Assembly: GCF_003614185.1 (NCBI RefSeq) | Contig: NZ_KZ987724.1 | Location: 2,457,360 to 2,521,359, forward strand | From: Paenibacillus aceti | GTDB lineage: Bacteria > Bacillota > Bacilli > Paenibacillales > Paenibacillaceae | Direction: 5' to 3' | Length of the DNA stretch: 64,000 nucleotides | Shown: piece after piece, positions 28,034 through 36,923 of the stretch | Layout: every line of letters begins with the position of its first letter | How positions within the stretch are numbered: the first letter of the stretch is position 1 | Notes under the pieces: generated by a model | Told to the model about the DNA's origin: nothing | Database searches by the model: none | What the model saw: only the letters and a program-made list of their open reading frames with translations | Program-made: the position numbers and the translations under genes

Positions 28034-28819
28034 TTACTTTCTAACATGGTAAAGCGAATGATTCACATCGGCCGTCGTTTCAACGAAGTGGTACAATTGC
28101 GTCGGCTTCTTGGAGGTACGGGTCGTCTTCTTGCCGGGAACCTCTTGAATGAATGGCAAGGATTTGATTTTGCGGGCAAAGGATGCATCGAGTGCAATCG
28201 CTGAATCATCGGTAACAGTAAGCAGCACCGCTTGTAGCTCAGAGTATGTGAACTCTTCGGGCAGGAACTCCTTCGCCGCCGTCGTCTCCAGCAATTTGCG
28301 ACGGATCACATCGATCGCATCGCGGATAATCTGTTCATGGTCAAAGGCCAGCTCCAGCTTCAGCACCTCCTCCACCGGGAACAGCTCGACTTCACTGGCA
28401 TCATCCCCGCTCTGACGCTGCTTCAGAAGATGCTCCGGTACGATGGCATAATGTGCGTTAGAGATGATCCAGCCTCGCGGATCACGCCCCGGTGTGTCAT
28501 ACACGCCATAATGCTCCAGATGAATGCTATCTACTCCGGTCTCTTCCTTCAACTCCCGGGCAGCCGACTGGAACGCCGTCTCATCCGGATTCACGAAGCC
28601 ACCGGGCAACGCCCACTTGCCTGCTTCCATATTCGGGCGACCCTCGCTATCCGTCATGCTCCGCTTGATGAGCATAATATACAGCTTCATAACCGGGGGC
28701 TTGAACGGTTCGGACTGACCCGACAGAATCGTAAACACCGCGATATCAGACGTATAACCATCCGGCGTCCGGTACTTCTTGACATCATATTGCTCTAGTG
28801 CCTGTTCATTAGATCCCAC
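28034..28819 (-). CDS. nrtR: Nudix-winged-helix regulator of NAD metabolism (NrtR-like)
   Basis: NrtR proteins repress NAD biosynthesis genes and respond to ADP-ribose, using a Nudix domain as sensor. The 261-residue product has a full Nudix box at about 74-96 (GFVNPDETAFQSAARELKEE begins it; all catalytic Glu residues are present). A C-terminal winged-helix-like region follows (FTYSELQAVLLTV, FARKIKSLPFIQEV, QLYHF). An intact box means it could also be an active hydrolase. The start is GTG 28819 with AAGGAGG upstream. It is the first gene of the NAD salvage operon and has a palindrome at its own promoter. Confidence 0.85.
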   Translation of the reverse strand: MGSNEQALEQYDVKKYRTPDGYTSDIAVFTILSGQSEPFKPPVMKLYIMLIKRSMTDSEGRPNMEAGKWALPGGFVNPDETAFQSAARELKEETGVDSIHLEHYGVYDTPGRDPRGWIISNAHYAIVPEHLLKQRQSGDDASEVELFPVEEVLKLELAFDHEQIIRDAIDVIRRKLLETTAAKEFLPEEFTYSELQAVLLTVTDDSAIALDASFARKIKSLPFIQEVPGKKTTRTSKKPTQLYHFVETTADVNHSLYHVRK

Positions 28820-28844
28820 ACAGCGGCCTCCTTCTTCTTAACAT

Positions 28845-28893
28845 TTAACATATTGTTAATTGTAATTATACTGACCTTGTTCGCTAAAGTCAA
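28845..28893 (-). promoter_or_regulatory. Sigma-A promoter and palindromic operator of the NAD operon
   Basis: On the minus strand TTGACT (28888-28893), exactly 17 bp, TATAAT (28865-28870), a near-perfect sigma-A promoter. Just downstream, over the expected start site, is the perfect 15-bp palindrome TTAACA-TAT-TGTTAA (28845-28859), with a second TTAACA at 28839. Binding by the NrtR-like protein would block transcription; binding is inferred. Confidence 0.75.
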
Positions 28894-28927
28894 CCATATT
28901 TATGCAATTTAGGCTCTCACGGCCATG

Positions 28928-28962
28928 AAAAAATCGCCAGGCAGAACTCCCCCCTGACGATT
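28928..28962 (-). terminator. Terminator after the membrane AraC sensor gene
   Basis: AAAATCGCCAGG (28928-28939) pairs with CCTGACGATTTT (28951-28962), with one wobble. The T run is on the minus strand. Confidence 0.8.
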
Positions 28963-29034
28963 TTCCCGAAAATAAGTGTATTTCTGCAACTAACGTATAA
29001 CTTAATCCCCGGATTGTATGGATGATTCATCCTT

Positions 29035-31275
29035 TCACATCGCAATATCCACATATTCATCGGGCTTGATACCTTCGTATCGGATAAAGGCACGTTTGAA
29101 GGAATAGACATTCTCGTAGCCCACACGATGGGCGATATCATCGATGCCGCATTTCCGTTCTCGCAGCAGCTCCTTAGCTCTCTCCATACGGAGCCGACAT
29201 AAGTAATCATAGAAATTGATTCCGGTCACCTCCTTGAAGATTTTCGATACCTTGGAGACCGACATTTGGTATATTTCAGCAAGCTGCTTCAACGAGACGT
29301 CGGCGCTGGTGTAATTCTCGTTGACATATTGCAGCAGCTGGCTGCCGGTTTCAATCGTCATCATCGAATTCGAGTACCGATTGCGTTCGCAGATCAGGGT
29401 TACAACTTCATACATATAGCTCCACATCTCCCCGGCATCCGCCCCTTCCGCTTTAGCAGCGAATTGCTTCACGTAAATGCCGGTATCCAGATTCAACTCA
29501 TGCAGCACCCGCAGTATCGTCTCCATCAGTAAGGAGACCAGCCGGATTGTACTCGCCTCCGACAAGCAGCGCTTTCCGTTCTCCGCACTGATTTCATGCA
29601 GGATTTGTATCGATGTATCCAGGTTCCCGATCTTCAGGTTATTGATCAGCTGCACTTCCCAATCTGTCGGATAGTAATATTCCACGATGGTCTGAACGGC
29701 TTCCTCCTGCAAGTCGGGCAGATGGTCACGCGAGAACAAAATATACTGTAGACTTTCATTGGCCGCATAATACGATTTACTGATGCCGACTAATCCCTTC
29801 TCAACTGTCCCGGACAAGACATAAGGATGAAAATCGCAGGCCTGCTCGATTTCCTCTGTGATACTAAGCACGATTTGCTCCATGATCCCCTCCTGCCCAA
29901 AGACATCTTCCGAGGATAAAATCAGCGCCTTATCCGCATGAGTCACTTCGAATAGCTCATAATCCAGCCCATAGCGCTCCATCACCTTCTCGACAATCAC
30001 TAACGTCATCATTTCGATTTTGCGGATTTGGCAGAAATCCGAAACGTCGCGGAGGGCATGGAAGCTGATCAGCACTGTACAGTAATACATCTCATCGGTA
30101 TAGCCGATGCCCATTTTCTTCAATCCATTCATCTGCTGCTCATCCGTAAAATATCCTTTGAGCAGCCGTTGGAACAAGTTCGATTTGGCGGCCTTTTCGT
30201 AGTCCTGCATCGATCGCTGCAGCTTCTCATTTTCAAGCAGCAGCCGATCAAAGGATTGCTCAATGTAATTGTATTCGGAGCCGGAGCTGAGACTGCTCTT
30301 GACGTCATCATAACGGAGCGCGGCGGAAAGCTTGTTCAGCAAGGCCCCTAACGGGCGATAGCTGATCTTGGCCAGCAAGAAAGCCGTTAGCGCGCCAACC
30401 GCGGCGGAGATGAGTATCGCCAACAGCGAACTGAACAGATTGTTGATACCGATCACACTGTTATCGAGATAAGAAATTTTATATTTCAGATCACTCTCTA
30501 GCGAAGGCACCACAAGCTCATAGCTGTGCTGTCCCCCCTGCTCCCCTCCGCTTAGCCCAGCCTGGGTCTGCCTGTAGATCGCCTGTCCTTGCGTCGTTAT
30601 TAAAATATCCGTGGACTCAATACTACCGAACCGATGCATATAATCCTCGAAGTAAGCGCTATCAATAAATAATACAAGCACTCCGCGCGGCTGATTCACC
30701 ACCTCCAGGCTTTGAAAGACCGGAATGACATGCTTGCTGTTCCCCCATAGCCTCATTGTTTCCGGCGGCAGCACCTTGAAATACTGTTGATCGAGCATGG
30801 CGCTCTCAAGCTGTTGCCTCGTCTCATTATCGAATACCGCAACGTTAGAAAAAAAGTCATCCTCCGTAAAGGCTCCCCAGGAGGTAAAAACCTGTCCTTT
30901 CTCCGGGAACACAATCATGCCAAAGGAGAGGATATTCAAAGAGTTAATGGAATTCTCGAAGTTTCGGCGAATCTCTAGCATTTTCAGAAAATCAAATTCA
31001 TTCTCATACACATCTGTATTCTGCATCATTTTCCGCACCCAAGACTCTTCGCTCAGCCGTTTGCCTAATTTTTTGAGCTCCTGTAATTTATCATCGACGA
31101 CGACCGCAATCCGATTGGCATCCGAGATATGCTTGTCATGCAGCCGCTGCCTCTCCTCCATAATGTTCCGCTGTACATTCAAGCTGCTGAACACAATGAT
31201 GGGAATGATCAGGATCACGGTATAAGATAAAAATATCTTTCGAAACGTGACACTTCCAAAGCTTCCATGCCGCAA
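29035..31275 (-). CDS. Membrane-bound AraC-family regulator with extracellular sensor
   Basis: A one-component sensor-regulator common in Paenibacillus, usually controlling an adjacent sugar ABC system. The 746-residue product has a first membrane segment at about 14-31 (LSYTVILIIPIIVFSS) and an extracytoplasmic sensor of about 250 residues. A second membrane segment lies at about 280-303 (LLAILISAAVGALTAFLLA), followed by a linker and a C-terminal AraC domain (LKQLAEIYQMSVSKVSKIFK, then GIDDIAHRVGYENVYSFKRA). The start is taken as TTG 31275 with GGAGGAGGGG 7 nt upstream; an ATG at 31314 has no ribosome binding site. Last gene of the ABC operon. Confidence 0.85.
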   Translation of the reverse strand: MRHGSFGSVTFRKIFLSYTVILIIPIIVFSSLNVQRNIMEERQRLHDKHISDANRIAVVVDDKLQELKKLGKRLSEESWVRKMMQNTDVYENEFDFLKMLEIRRNFENSINSLNILSFGMIVFPEKGQVFTSWGAFTEDDFFSNVAVFDNETRQQLESAMLDQQYFKVLPPETMRLWGNSKHVIPVFQSLEVVNQPRGVLVLFIDSAYFEDYMHRFGSIESTDILITTQGQAIYRQTQAGLSGGEQGGQHSYELVVPSLESDLKYKISYLDNSVIGINNLFSSLLAILISAAVGALTAFLLAKISYRPLGALLNKLSAALRYDDVKSSLSSGSEYNYIEQSFDRLLLENEKLQRSMQDYEKAAKSNLFQRLLKGYFTDEQQMNGLKKMGIGYTDEMYYCTVLISFHALRDVSDFCQIRKIEMMTLVIVEKVMERYGLDYELFEVTHADKALILSSEDVFGQEGIMEQIVLSITEEIEQACDFHPYVLSGTVEKGLVGISKSYYAANESLQYILFSRDHLPDLQEEAVQTIVEYYYPTDWEVQLINNLKIGNLDTSIQILHEISAENGKRCLSEASTIRLVSLLMETILRVLHELNLDTGIYVKQFAAKAEGADAGEMWSYMYEVVTLICERNRYSNSMMTIETGSQLLQYVNENYTSADVSLKQLAEIYQMSVSKVSKIFKEVTGINFYDYLCRLRMERAKELLRERKCGIDDIAHRVGYENVYSFKRAFIRYEGIKPDEYVDIAM

Positions 31276-31326
31276 AAGCTGTCCCCTCCTCCAGTTATTG
31301 ATCACTCGTATCATGTAGCAGAAGGA

Positions 31327-31374
31327 GGAAAATGGCGAACTCCCCTTAATGACCGGAGAGAACGCCTATTTTCC
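31327..31374 (-). terminator. Strong hairpin between the solute-binding protein gene and the AraC sensor gene
   Basis: GGAAAATGGCG (31327-31337) pairs with CGCCTATTTTCC (31363-31374) with one bulge; an inner CTCC/GGAG extends it. It could be a partial terminator or an mRNA stabiliser that keeps the binding protein more abundant than the regulator. Confidence 0.55.
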
Positions 31375-31388
31375 CAATAGTATAATCG

Positions 31389-33020
31389 TTATTCGATGCT
31401 ATTATATCTATCAAGCAACTGCTGGTCGATCTCCATCAATTGGTCCAGTCCCAGCTTCTTCAGCTCGGAAATATAATCATCCCAATCATCGAGTGATTTC
31501 TGACCCAGGGCCAGCTTGGTGGCCAGCTCTTCCGAATAGGTTCTGAGATTCGTTAAGATCTTCGTCTTGTTCTCAAGCTGCTGATCATCTGGAATCGCCA
31601 GGTAGTTAGCGTTCATGTTGACGAAATACGGCTTGTATTTCAGCATTTTCAGCTCATGATCCGCTTTCCCCTTGGACACGCCAGACAGCTCGAATTCCAG
31701 ATTGGCGAATTGGACGCGAGGGAATACCGTATCTCCGAACAGCGGACGCCCGGTAACCTGGCCCGATTTAGCCAATTCTTCGTCCGATCCGTTGTTGATA
31801 TATACTTTCGCCCCATTCTCATCTCTTTTGTAGGTCTGCCCCTCGATCCCCCAATATAGCAGGTCAGCATATTCCTCAGAGTAGATCATATCGAAAAAGC
31901 GAATAGCTGCTTCTACATCCTTGCATTCTTTGGTGATCGCATATTTCTGCCAGACCAGAAATGGCGGTTCCAATTGTGCGGCCGGGGTAATATGGTCAGC
32001 GGCTTGAAGCGGCATCAACGGGAGGAAGTCCCCGCCACCATTGATCGTCGGCTCCAGATAAGTCTCCAGATTGTAGTCGCTGATGGATGCAACCTGGTTT
32101 TCAGATATTTTCTGCTGCTTCTGCTCCCCGGTTGCCCCGATCAGGCTTGTATCGAGCACGCCTTCCTTGACAAGCTGCTGCAGATAGCGGAAGTAATCCT
32201 TGATGCCTTCTTGATACCAGGGGGATACGACTGTTTTATTCTCTACATCTACTGCCGTAATATCAGTCCCCAGTCCGAACCATTGAGCGATAGCTCCTTC
32301 AAATTTACTAGTATCATAGATGAGAACCTCGTCCTGCTTGCCATTGCCGTTGGCATCCTGCTCTCTCAGCGCCTTTAATGTATCCAAATATTCCTGGGCA
32401 TTGGTCGGAACCGGGAGATTCAGCTTATCCAGCCAATCTTTGCGGATCAGCATGCTTAAGGCCACTGGTGCGGGATCCTTATCCTGATAGGTTTTTTTGT
32501 GCAGATCGCTGAACCAGTACATTTTGCCATCAGGGGAGGTCGTCGTTTTTTTGGCATAAGGGAATTCTTGATCATACATCTTCTTAATATTGCCGTTGCT
32601 GTATTGCTCAATCAATGGATTCAAATCCAGCAGCACGCCCTGCTTCGCCAGATTCAGAACCGTCGTGTTATCCAGCGCTGAAATATTCACAATGTCGGGA
32701 AGAGAGGAGCCTGAAGCCATTCGGGTCTGAATGACCACATTATATTGCTCGTTCGGCACCAGCTCATACTCCAGCTCCAGCCCAGCTTCCTGAATCATTT
32801 TATCGACTTCTGTCCATACCGGATATTTCTCTCTCTCCTCGAACTTAATGTACTTATTGGAGCCGGTTGGCCCAAGCAATTTCAGCTTGCTGACGGTCTT
32901 CTCCTCCGCCGAAGAACTGCCTTCTTCTTTTTTTACCTCGCCGCCACCACAGGCCGTGATGGTCCCAAACACAAGAACTGCCGCCATCAGAGACATCAAT
33001 GATCTTTTCCAACGTTTCAT
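31389..33020 (-). CDS. Extracellular sugar-binding lipoprotein of an ABC importer
   Basis: Captures an oligosaccharide or sugar for the two permeases encoded upstream. The 543-residue product has a lipoprotein signal peptide with the lipidation site at Cys24 (FGTITACGGG), then a Ser/Glu/Lys-rich linker and a family 1 solute-binding fold. It is as large as the LipO/YtcQ group that works with LplB/YtcP-type permeases. Substrate unknown; the nearby uronate genes make a uronic-acid oligosaccharide one possibility. Confidence 0.88.
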   Translation of the reverse strand: MKRWKRSLMSLMAAVLVFGTITACGGGEVKKEEGSSSAEEKTVSKLKLLGPTGSNKYIKFEEREKYPVWTEVDKMIQEAGLELEYELVPNEQYNVVIQTRMASGSSLPDIVNISALDNTTVLNLAKQGVLLDLNPLIEQYSNGNIKKMYDQEFPYAKKTTTSPDGKMYWFSDLHKKTYQDKDPAPVALSMLIRKDWLDKLNLPVPTNAQEYLDTLKALREQDANGNGKQDEVLIYDTSKFEGAIAQWFGLGTDITAVDVENKTVVSPWYQEGIKDYFRYLQQLVKEGVLDTSLIGATGEQKQQKISENQVASISDYNLETYLEPTINGGGDFLPLMPLQAADHITPAAQLEPPFLVWQKYAITKECKDVEAAIRFFDMIYSEEYADLLYWGIEGQTYKRDENGAKVYINNGSDEELAKSGQVTGRPLFGDTVFPRVQFANLEFELSGVSKGKADHELKMLKYKPYFVNMNANYLAIPDDQQLENKTKILTNLRTYSEELATKLALGQKSLDDWDDYISELKKLGLDQLMEIDQQLLDRYNSIE

Positions 33021-33076
33021 ATTTTTGATTCCCCCTAGAAATATTAATAACGCAAGAAATCGCTTACATATTCATG

Positions 33077-33985
33077 CTACTCTTTTAAGGAACCAAGCAG
33101 CGCTCCCTTGATAAAATACTTTTGGAAAAACGGGTACGTAAATATAACCGGTAAAGTCGTGAACACGATGATCGCATACTTCAATTGAATATTGGATAGC
33201 ATGTTGGCCACTGCATTCTTGGCATCATCCAGCGACAGCATCTTCAAATCGACCGATTGCTGCACGACAACCCGATACAGATACATCTGCAGCGGATGAA
33301 GCTTCTCATTCGGCAAATACACCAGCGCATCAAACCAGCTGTTCCAGATACCGACAATTGAGTAAATAGCGATAACCGCCAGGATCGGTTTGGAAATCGG
33401 AATGATGATCTTGAACAGCAATTGCAGATGGGAAGCGCCGTCGATAAAGGCGGATTCCTTCAGCCCATCCGGAATGGTCGTGAAGAAGGTCCGCACCAGA
33501 ATGATGTTCCAAATGCTGACCATGCCCGGGATAATGACCGCAAACATCGTATTGTACAATCCAAGCTTATTTACGAGCAGGTAAGAGGGAATAAGTCCGC
33601 CCCCGAAATACATGGGGATCAGCAGATACGCGACCACCCATTTTCGCCCCTTCAGATTTCGTACCGTTAACGGGTAAGCTCCTAATACAGCCATTAAGCA
33701 ATTTAATAAGGTACCGGCACTGACATAAATCAGAGTGTTGGAGTAAGCCCACCACATTTTCACATCTTTGACAATAAGCTCATACGAGCCGAGGTTGAAG
33801 CCCTTCGGATACCAGAAGACATTCATGGCCGCTACTTCTTGCGGTGAACTGATAGACATGATGATGACAAAATAAAATGGGTACAATGTGATTAAGCAGA
33901 TGATGAACGCGATCGTATAAAGGATAATGTCAACGACGATTGAGCCTTCTCTGATCTTGTTCGGATTTCTACGGATCGAGGCCAT
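33077..33985 (-). CDS. Carbohydrate ABC transporter permease (YtcP-like)
   Basis: The 302-residue product has six predicted membrane segments and the permease EAA loop (ESAFIDGASHLQLLFKIIIP). It begins with VVDIILYTIAFIICLITLYP and ends KYFIKGALLGSLKE, as in YtcP/LplC-type permeases. The start is ATG 33985 with AAGGAGG 6 nt upstream. It pairs with the permease encoded 11 nt before it. No ATPase gene is present, so a shared MsmX-like ATPase encoded elsewhere is likely. Confidence 0.92.
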   Translation of the reverse strand: MASIRRNPNKIREGSIVVDIILYTIAFIICLITLYPFYFVIIMSISSPQEVAAMNVFWYPKGFNLGSYELIVKDVKMWWAYSNTLIYVSAGTLLNCLMAVLGAYPLTVRNLKGRKWVVAYLLIPMYFGGGLIPSYLLVNKLGLYNTMFAVIIPGMVSIWNIILVRTFFTTIPDGLKESAFIDGASHLQLLFKIIIPISKPILAVIAIYSIVGIWNSWFDALVYLPNEKLHPLQMYLYRVVVQQSVDLKMLSLDDAKNAVANMLSNIQLKYAIIVFTTLPVIFTYPFFQKYFIKGALLGSLKE

Positions 33986-33996
33986 CGTACTCCTCC

Positions 33997-34929
33997 TTAC
34001 CACAAGGCATAGTCTGAAAATTTACGGCTAAGCGTGTTAGCGATATACAGCAGTGTAAAGTTAATTAATGATATGAATAATCCAACCGCCGTCCCCATGC
34101 TGAAATTGCCGCCAAGCAAGCCATCGCGGTAGAGATAGGTGCCAATGACATCTGCTGTTTCATACACCATCGGATTGTATATCAACAGAATAAATTCACT
34201 GTTCGCCGAGAGCAGACTGCCAATCGCAAAAATAAGCAGGATAAAGATGGTCGGACGGATGGATGGCAGTGAAATATGAAGCATTTGCTTGAAGCGATTC
34301 GCTCCATCCATTTTGGCTGCTTCGTACAAATTCGGGTCGACTGAGGACATGGCTGCCAAGTACAAAATACTGCTCCAGCCAAATGACTTCCATATGCTCG
34401 TGATCGTATAAATCGCCGGAAAGTAGGCCGGCTCGGTATTTAAAGCAATTGGCGTTCCGCCGAACATCTGGATGATGACATTAATAATCCCGTCCACATT
34501 AATGAAGGACAAGACCATACCAGCCACGACAACGTTGGAAATAAAATGCGGTAGATAGCTGGCTGTCTGCACGAACTTTTTGAAGACGCCATTCTTCAGT
34601 TCATTCAACAATAAAGAGAAGATTATAGGCACCCAAAAACCGAACACAAGATAATAGAAACTAAGCAGAAACGTATTACGTATCAATCTTCCGAAATAAG
34701 GTCCATTAAAAAAATTGATAAAATGCTTGAGTCCTACCCAGTTCGTATCTGCAAATGATAAGAAAGGTTTTCCCGGGTAATAATCCTGGAAAGCGATTAC
34801 AATTCCATACATCGGAATATAGCTGAAAATAAAGAGATGTACTAGAACGGGAAGCATTATCAGGTAAAGCTGAACATTGTCACGGATGTGAAATGATCGA
34901 CGCTTTCCCGGTTGACTGATAGCTCTCAT
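33997..34929 (-). CDS. Carbohydrate ABC transporter permease (LplB/YteP-like)
   Basis: The 310-residue product has six predicted membrane segments, the signature FSYIPMYGIVIAFQDYYPGK near the N-terminus, and the EAA loop YEAAKMDGANRFKQMLHISL. It belongs to the LplB/YteP group. The ATG has AAAGGGGAAG upstream. It is the first gene of the operon permease, permease, binding protein, AraC sensor. Confidence 0.93.
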   Translation of the reverse strand: MRAISQPGKRRSFHIRDNVQLYLIMLPVLVHLFIFSYIPMYGIVIAFQDYYPGKPFLSFADTNWVGLKHFINFFNGPYFGRLIRNTFLLSFYYLVFGFWVPIIFSLLLNELKNGVFKKFVQTASYLPHFISNVVVAGMVLSFINVDGIINVIIQMFGGTPIALNTEPAYFPAIYTITSIWKSFGWSSILYLAAMSSVDPNLYEAAKMDGANRFKQMLHISLPSIRPTIFILLIFAIGSLLSANSEFILLIYNPMVYETADVIGTYLYRDGLLGGNFSMGTAVGLFISLINFTLLYIANTLSRKFSDYALW

Positions 34930-35234
34930 GATCTTCCCCTTTCGTTGAAGCGATTGCGGTTAGTATTGGGCCCGTTCCGCACTTTCAATATAGTCACGCC
35001 CTGATTTGAAAGGCAAGCAACATAATTTTCTCGGGCTCGCAATATTTTCACAGGTAAGCTCCCATTGTCTGTAAAGTTCGTAAATTAACTGAATTTCACA
35101 GCTATAAAAAGTGGAAAATCGATAATATTCACTCAAAATCCGAACAATAAGCTTGCAAACTCGTCGTTTTTTATGTATTATAATTCTTGCGTGAACTCCT
35201 CATCACCAAAATCATTTAAAGTTTGAGGTGACTC
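34930..35234. other. Divergent promoter region between the sugar ABC operon and the MpsC-like gene
   Basis: 305 bp, AT-rich, no gene. It must hold the promoters of both divergent units. I see no convincing sigma-A pair or catabolite-repression site; CAATCGCTTCAA near 34945-34960 is only a partial match to the cre consensus. Confidence 0.4.
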
Positions 35235-35582
35235 ATGGTTCATACTGATTCCAATGAATTTAAGCAGAAGCTGAGCCAGGTATATAATGAGGTGTCCAAG
35301 GAATTGTTCGGCTTCGGTACTTCATTATTGAAGACCAGCGTACATCCTGAAGGAATCGTATTATATGCCAGACATCGTCGTTCTCCCCGCTCCACTGCTC
35401 TGGAAGGCGAGATTCCGGCTTTGAAATATGAGGTCGACTTTTATATGTCGATGATTTACAAGAAGAAGCTAAAATCCCGGCTTGAGGATGAGCTTGGACT
35501 TCAGATCGAAGTGCTGCTCCGGGATTATGATCCTGCCACGCAGTGGGCTGTCACGAACATCCTTTTAAAGGATGAAGTTTAA
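35235..35582 (+). CDS. DUF2294/MpsC-family protein
   Basis: The 115-residue product looks like the DUF2294 (MpsC) family, small soluble proteins linked in some Bacillota to a membrane-potential-generating system. Visible blocks are FKQKLSQVYNEVSKELFGFG, GIVLYARHRRSPRS, YKKKLKSRLEDELGLQIEVL and DYDPATQWAVTNILL. The ATG has GAGGTGACTC upstream. No MpsA or MpsB partner is nearby, so its role here is unclear. Confidence 0.72.
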   Translation: MVHTDSNEFKQKLSQVYNEVSKELFGFGTSLLKTSVHPEGIVLYARHRRSPRSTALEGEIPALKYEVDFYMSMIYKKKLKSRLEDELGLQIEVLLRDYDPATQWAVTNILLKDEV

Positions 35583-35813
35583 AAAGACCGCTTTTGATCA
35601 CGCAATATAAGTAGACTAAACTAGCGGCGCTTTCCTTCTGATTACATCTTAAGGATTGTCCGCACCCGATCCAAAAAGCAGATGCGGTTATTCTTTGTTT
35701 ACAATGAATAAGTGCTCTAGTTAGAGATTTTCTTCTACCTAGAGTGCTTTTCTTTTTTTCAATGCAAAATAGATTTATCAAAAACACTGAAAAAAACATT
35801 ACAGGAGTGAATT
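35583..35813 (+). promoter_or_regulatory. Structured leader with terminator before the purine-salvage operon
   Basis: No gene. A hairpin AAGTGCTCTAG (35710-35720) with CTAGAGTGCTT (35739-35749), 11 bp with two G-T pairs, is followed by a long T tract to 35759. A weaker CCGCA/TGCGG hairpin lies at about 35659-35687. The terminator may end the DUF2294 transcript or act as an attenuator for the operon. I looked for the purine riboswitch core (GTTTCTAC and its loops) and did not find it. Confidence 0.6.
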
Positions 35814-36893
35814 ATGGTGAAAAAAACATGGATTAAAGGCCTTCTCGCTTGTAGTCTTGCCACGGTTGTACTGGCTGGATGCGGAAGCAATAACAGTGAC
35901 GGAAAGAGCGCGGAGGGAAATAATTCGGGAGGCAAACAACAGAAGCTGGTCATCTCCACCTGGGGCTTCGCAGAAGACTTCTATAATAAAGAGGTCTATG
36001 AACCGTTTGAAAAAGCACATAATGTCAAGATCGTACTGGAAACTGGCAATAACGCGGATCGTCTGAGCAAAATCATGCAAGGCAGCTCCGATGTCGATGT
36101 CATCTATCTGTCTGACTACTATGCACAGCAGGGCATTGAAGCCGGCGTCTTCGAAAAGATCGACCGCAGTCATTTCAAGAACCTGGACCATATTTATGAT
36201 ATCGCCAAGGCGCCTAACGGCGAGGACTACGGTCCCGCTTATACGGTTGGACAGCTCGGCATCGCTTATGATCCGCAAGCGACCGGAACGACCATCGAAT
36301 CCTGGAGCGACCTGTGGAAGCCTGAGCTAAAGGGCAAGCTGACGATGCCAAGCATCACCTCGACCAGCGGTCCGATGATGGTGGATGCCGCATCCAAAAT
36401 CTCGGGAAGCGCAGACTTTAATGAGGATAAAGCATTCGAACAATTGACCGCGCTGAACCCGAGCGTCGTGAAATATTATAGTAAAACCTCTGAATTCGTG
36501 AACATGTTCACCCAAGGTGAAGCAGCAGCCGGGCCGATCATGCAAATGTATCTGAGCGATCTGCAGAAGGCGGTGCCTGGCATTGAATTCGTTACGCCTA
36601 AGGAAGGCGCCTATGCCATCATCAATACGCTTAATGTGGTGAAAGGAAGCAGGAACAAACAGCTGGCGGAAGAGTTTATCGATTGGCAGCTCAGCCAAGA
36701 GGTGCAAGAGAAAGCAGCTAAAGCCAAGGTGGATTCCCCGGCGAACAAAGATGTAAAACTGACAGATGAAGAAGCCGTCGGCGTTACTTATGGAGCAGAT
36801 GTCGTTGAGAATCTGCAGACGCTGGACATGGCGTTTGTGAACAGCCATCTGAAGGCTTGGACAGACCGTTTCAATCGTGAGGTTACTCGTTAA
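35814..36893 (+). CDS. PotD-like solute-binding lipoprotein of the purine-salvage operon
   Basis: The 359-residue product has a lipoprotein signal peptide with Cys23 (VVLAGCGSN), then a spermidine/iron-type binding fold: LVISTWGFAEDFYNKEVYEP, DVIYLSDYYAQQGIEAG, YTVGQLGIAYDP, GAYAIINTLNVVKGSRNK. By family it would bind a polyamine or similar cation. Being encoded with a nucleoside hydrolase and an adenine deaminase, it may instead bind a purine nucleoside or base; that is inference. The ATG has AGGAG 6 nt upstream. Confidence 0.85.
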   Translation: MVKKTWIKGLLACSLATVVLAGCGSNNSDGKSAEGNNSGGKQQKLVISTWGFAEDFYNKEVYEPFEKAHNVKIVLETGNNADRLSKIMQGSSDVDVIYLSDYYAQQGIEAGVFEKIDRSHFKNLDHIYDIAKAPNGEDYGPAYTVGQLGIAYDPQATGTTIESWSDLWKPELKGKLTMPSITSTSGPMMVDAASKISGSADFNEDKAFEQLTALNPSVVKYYSKTSEFVNMFTQGEAAAGPIMQMYLSDLQKAVPGIEFVTPKEGAYAIINTLNVVKGSRNKQLAEEFIDWQLSQEVQEKAAKAKVDSPANKDVKLTDEEAVGVTYGADVVENLQTLDMAFVNSHLKAWTDRFNREVTR

Positions 36894-36923
36894 TTAGTGT
36901 TATTTAGTGAAAGGGGAGTTAAC

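Noticed and set aside
35583-35700. Purine or guanidine riboswitch before the purine-salvage operon
   Set aside because: The conserved core (GTTTCTAC junction and paired loops) of purine riboswitches is absent, and no ykkC-type motif was recognised.
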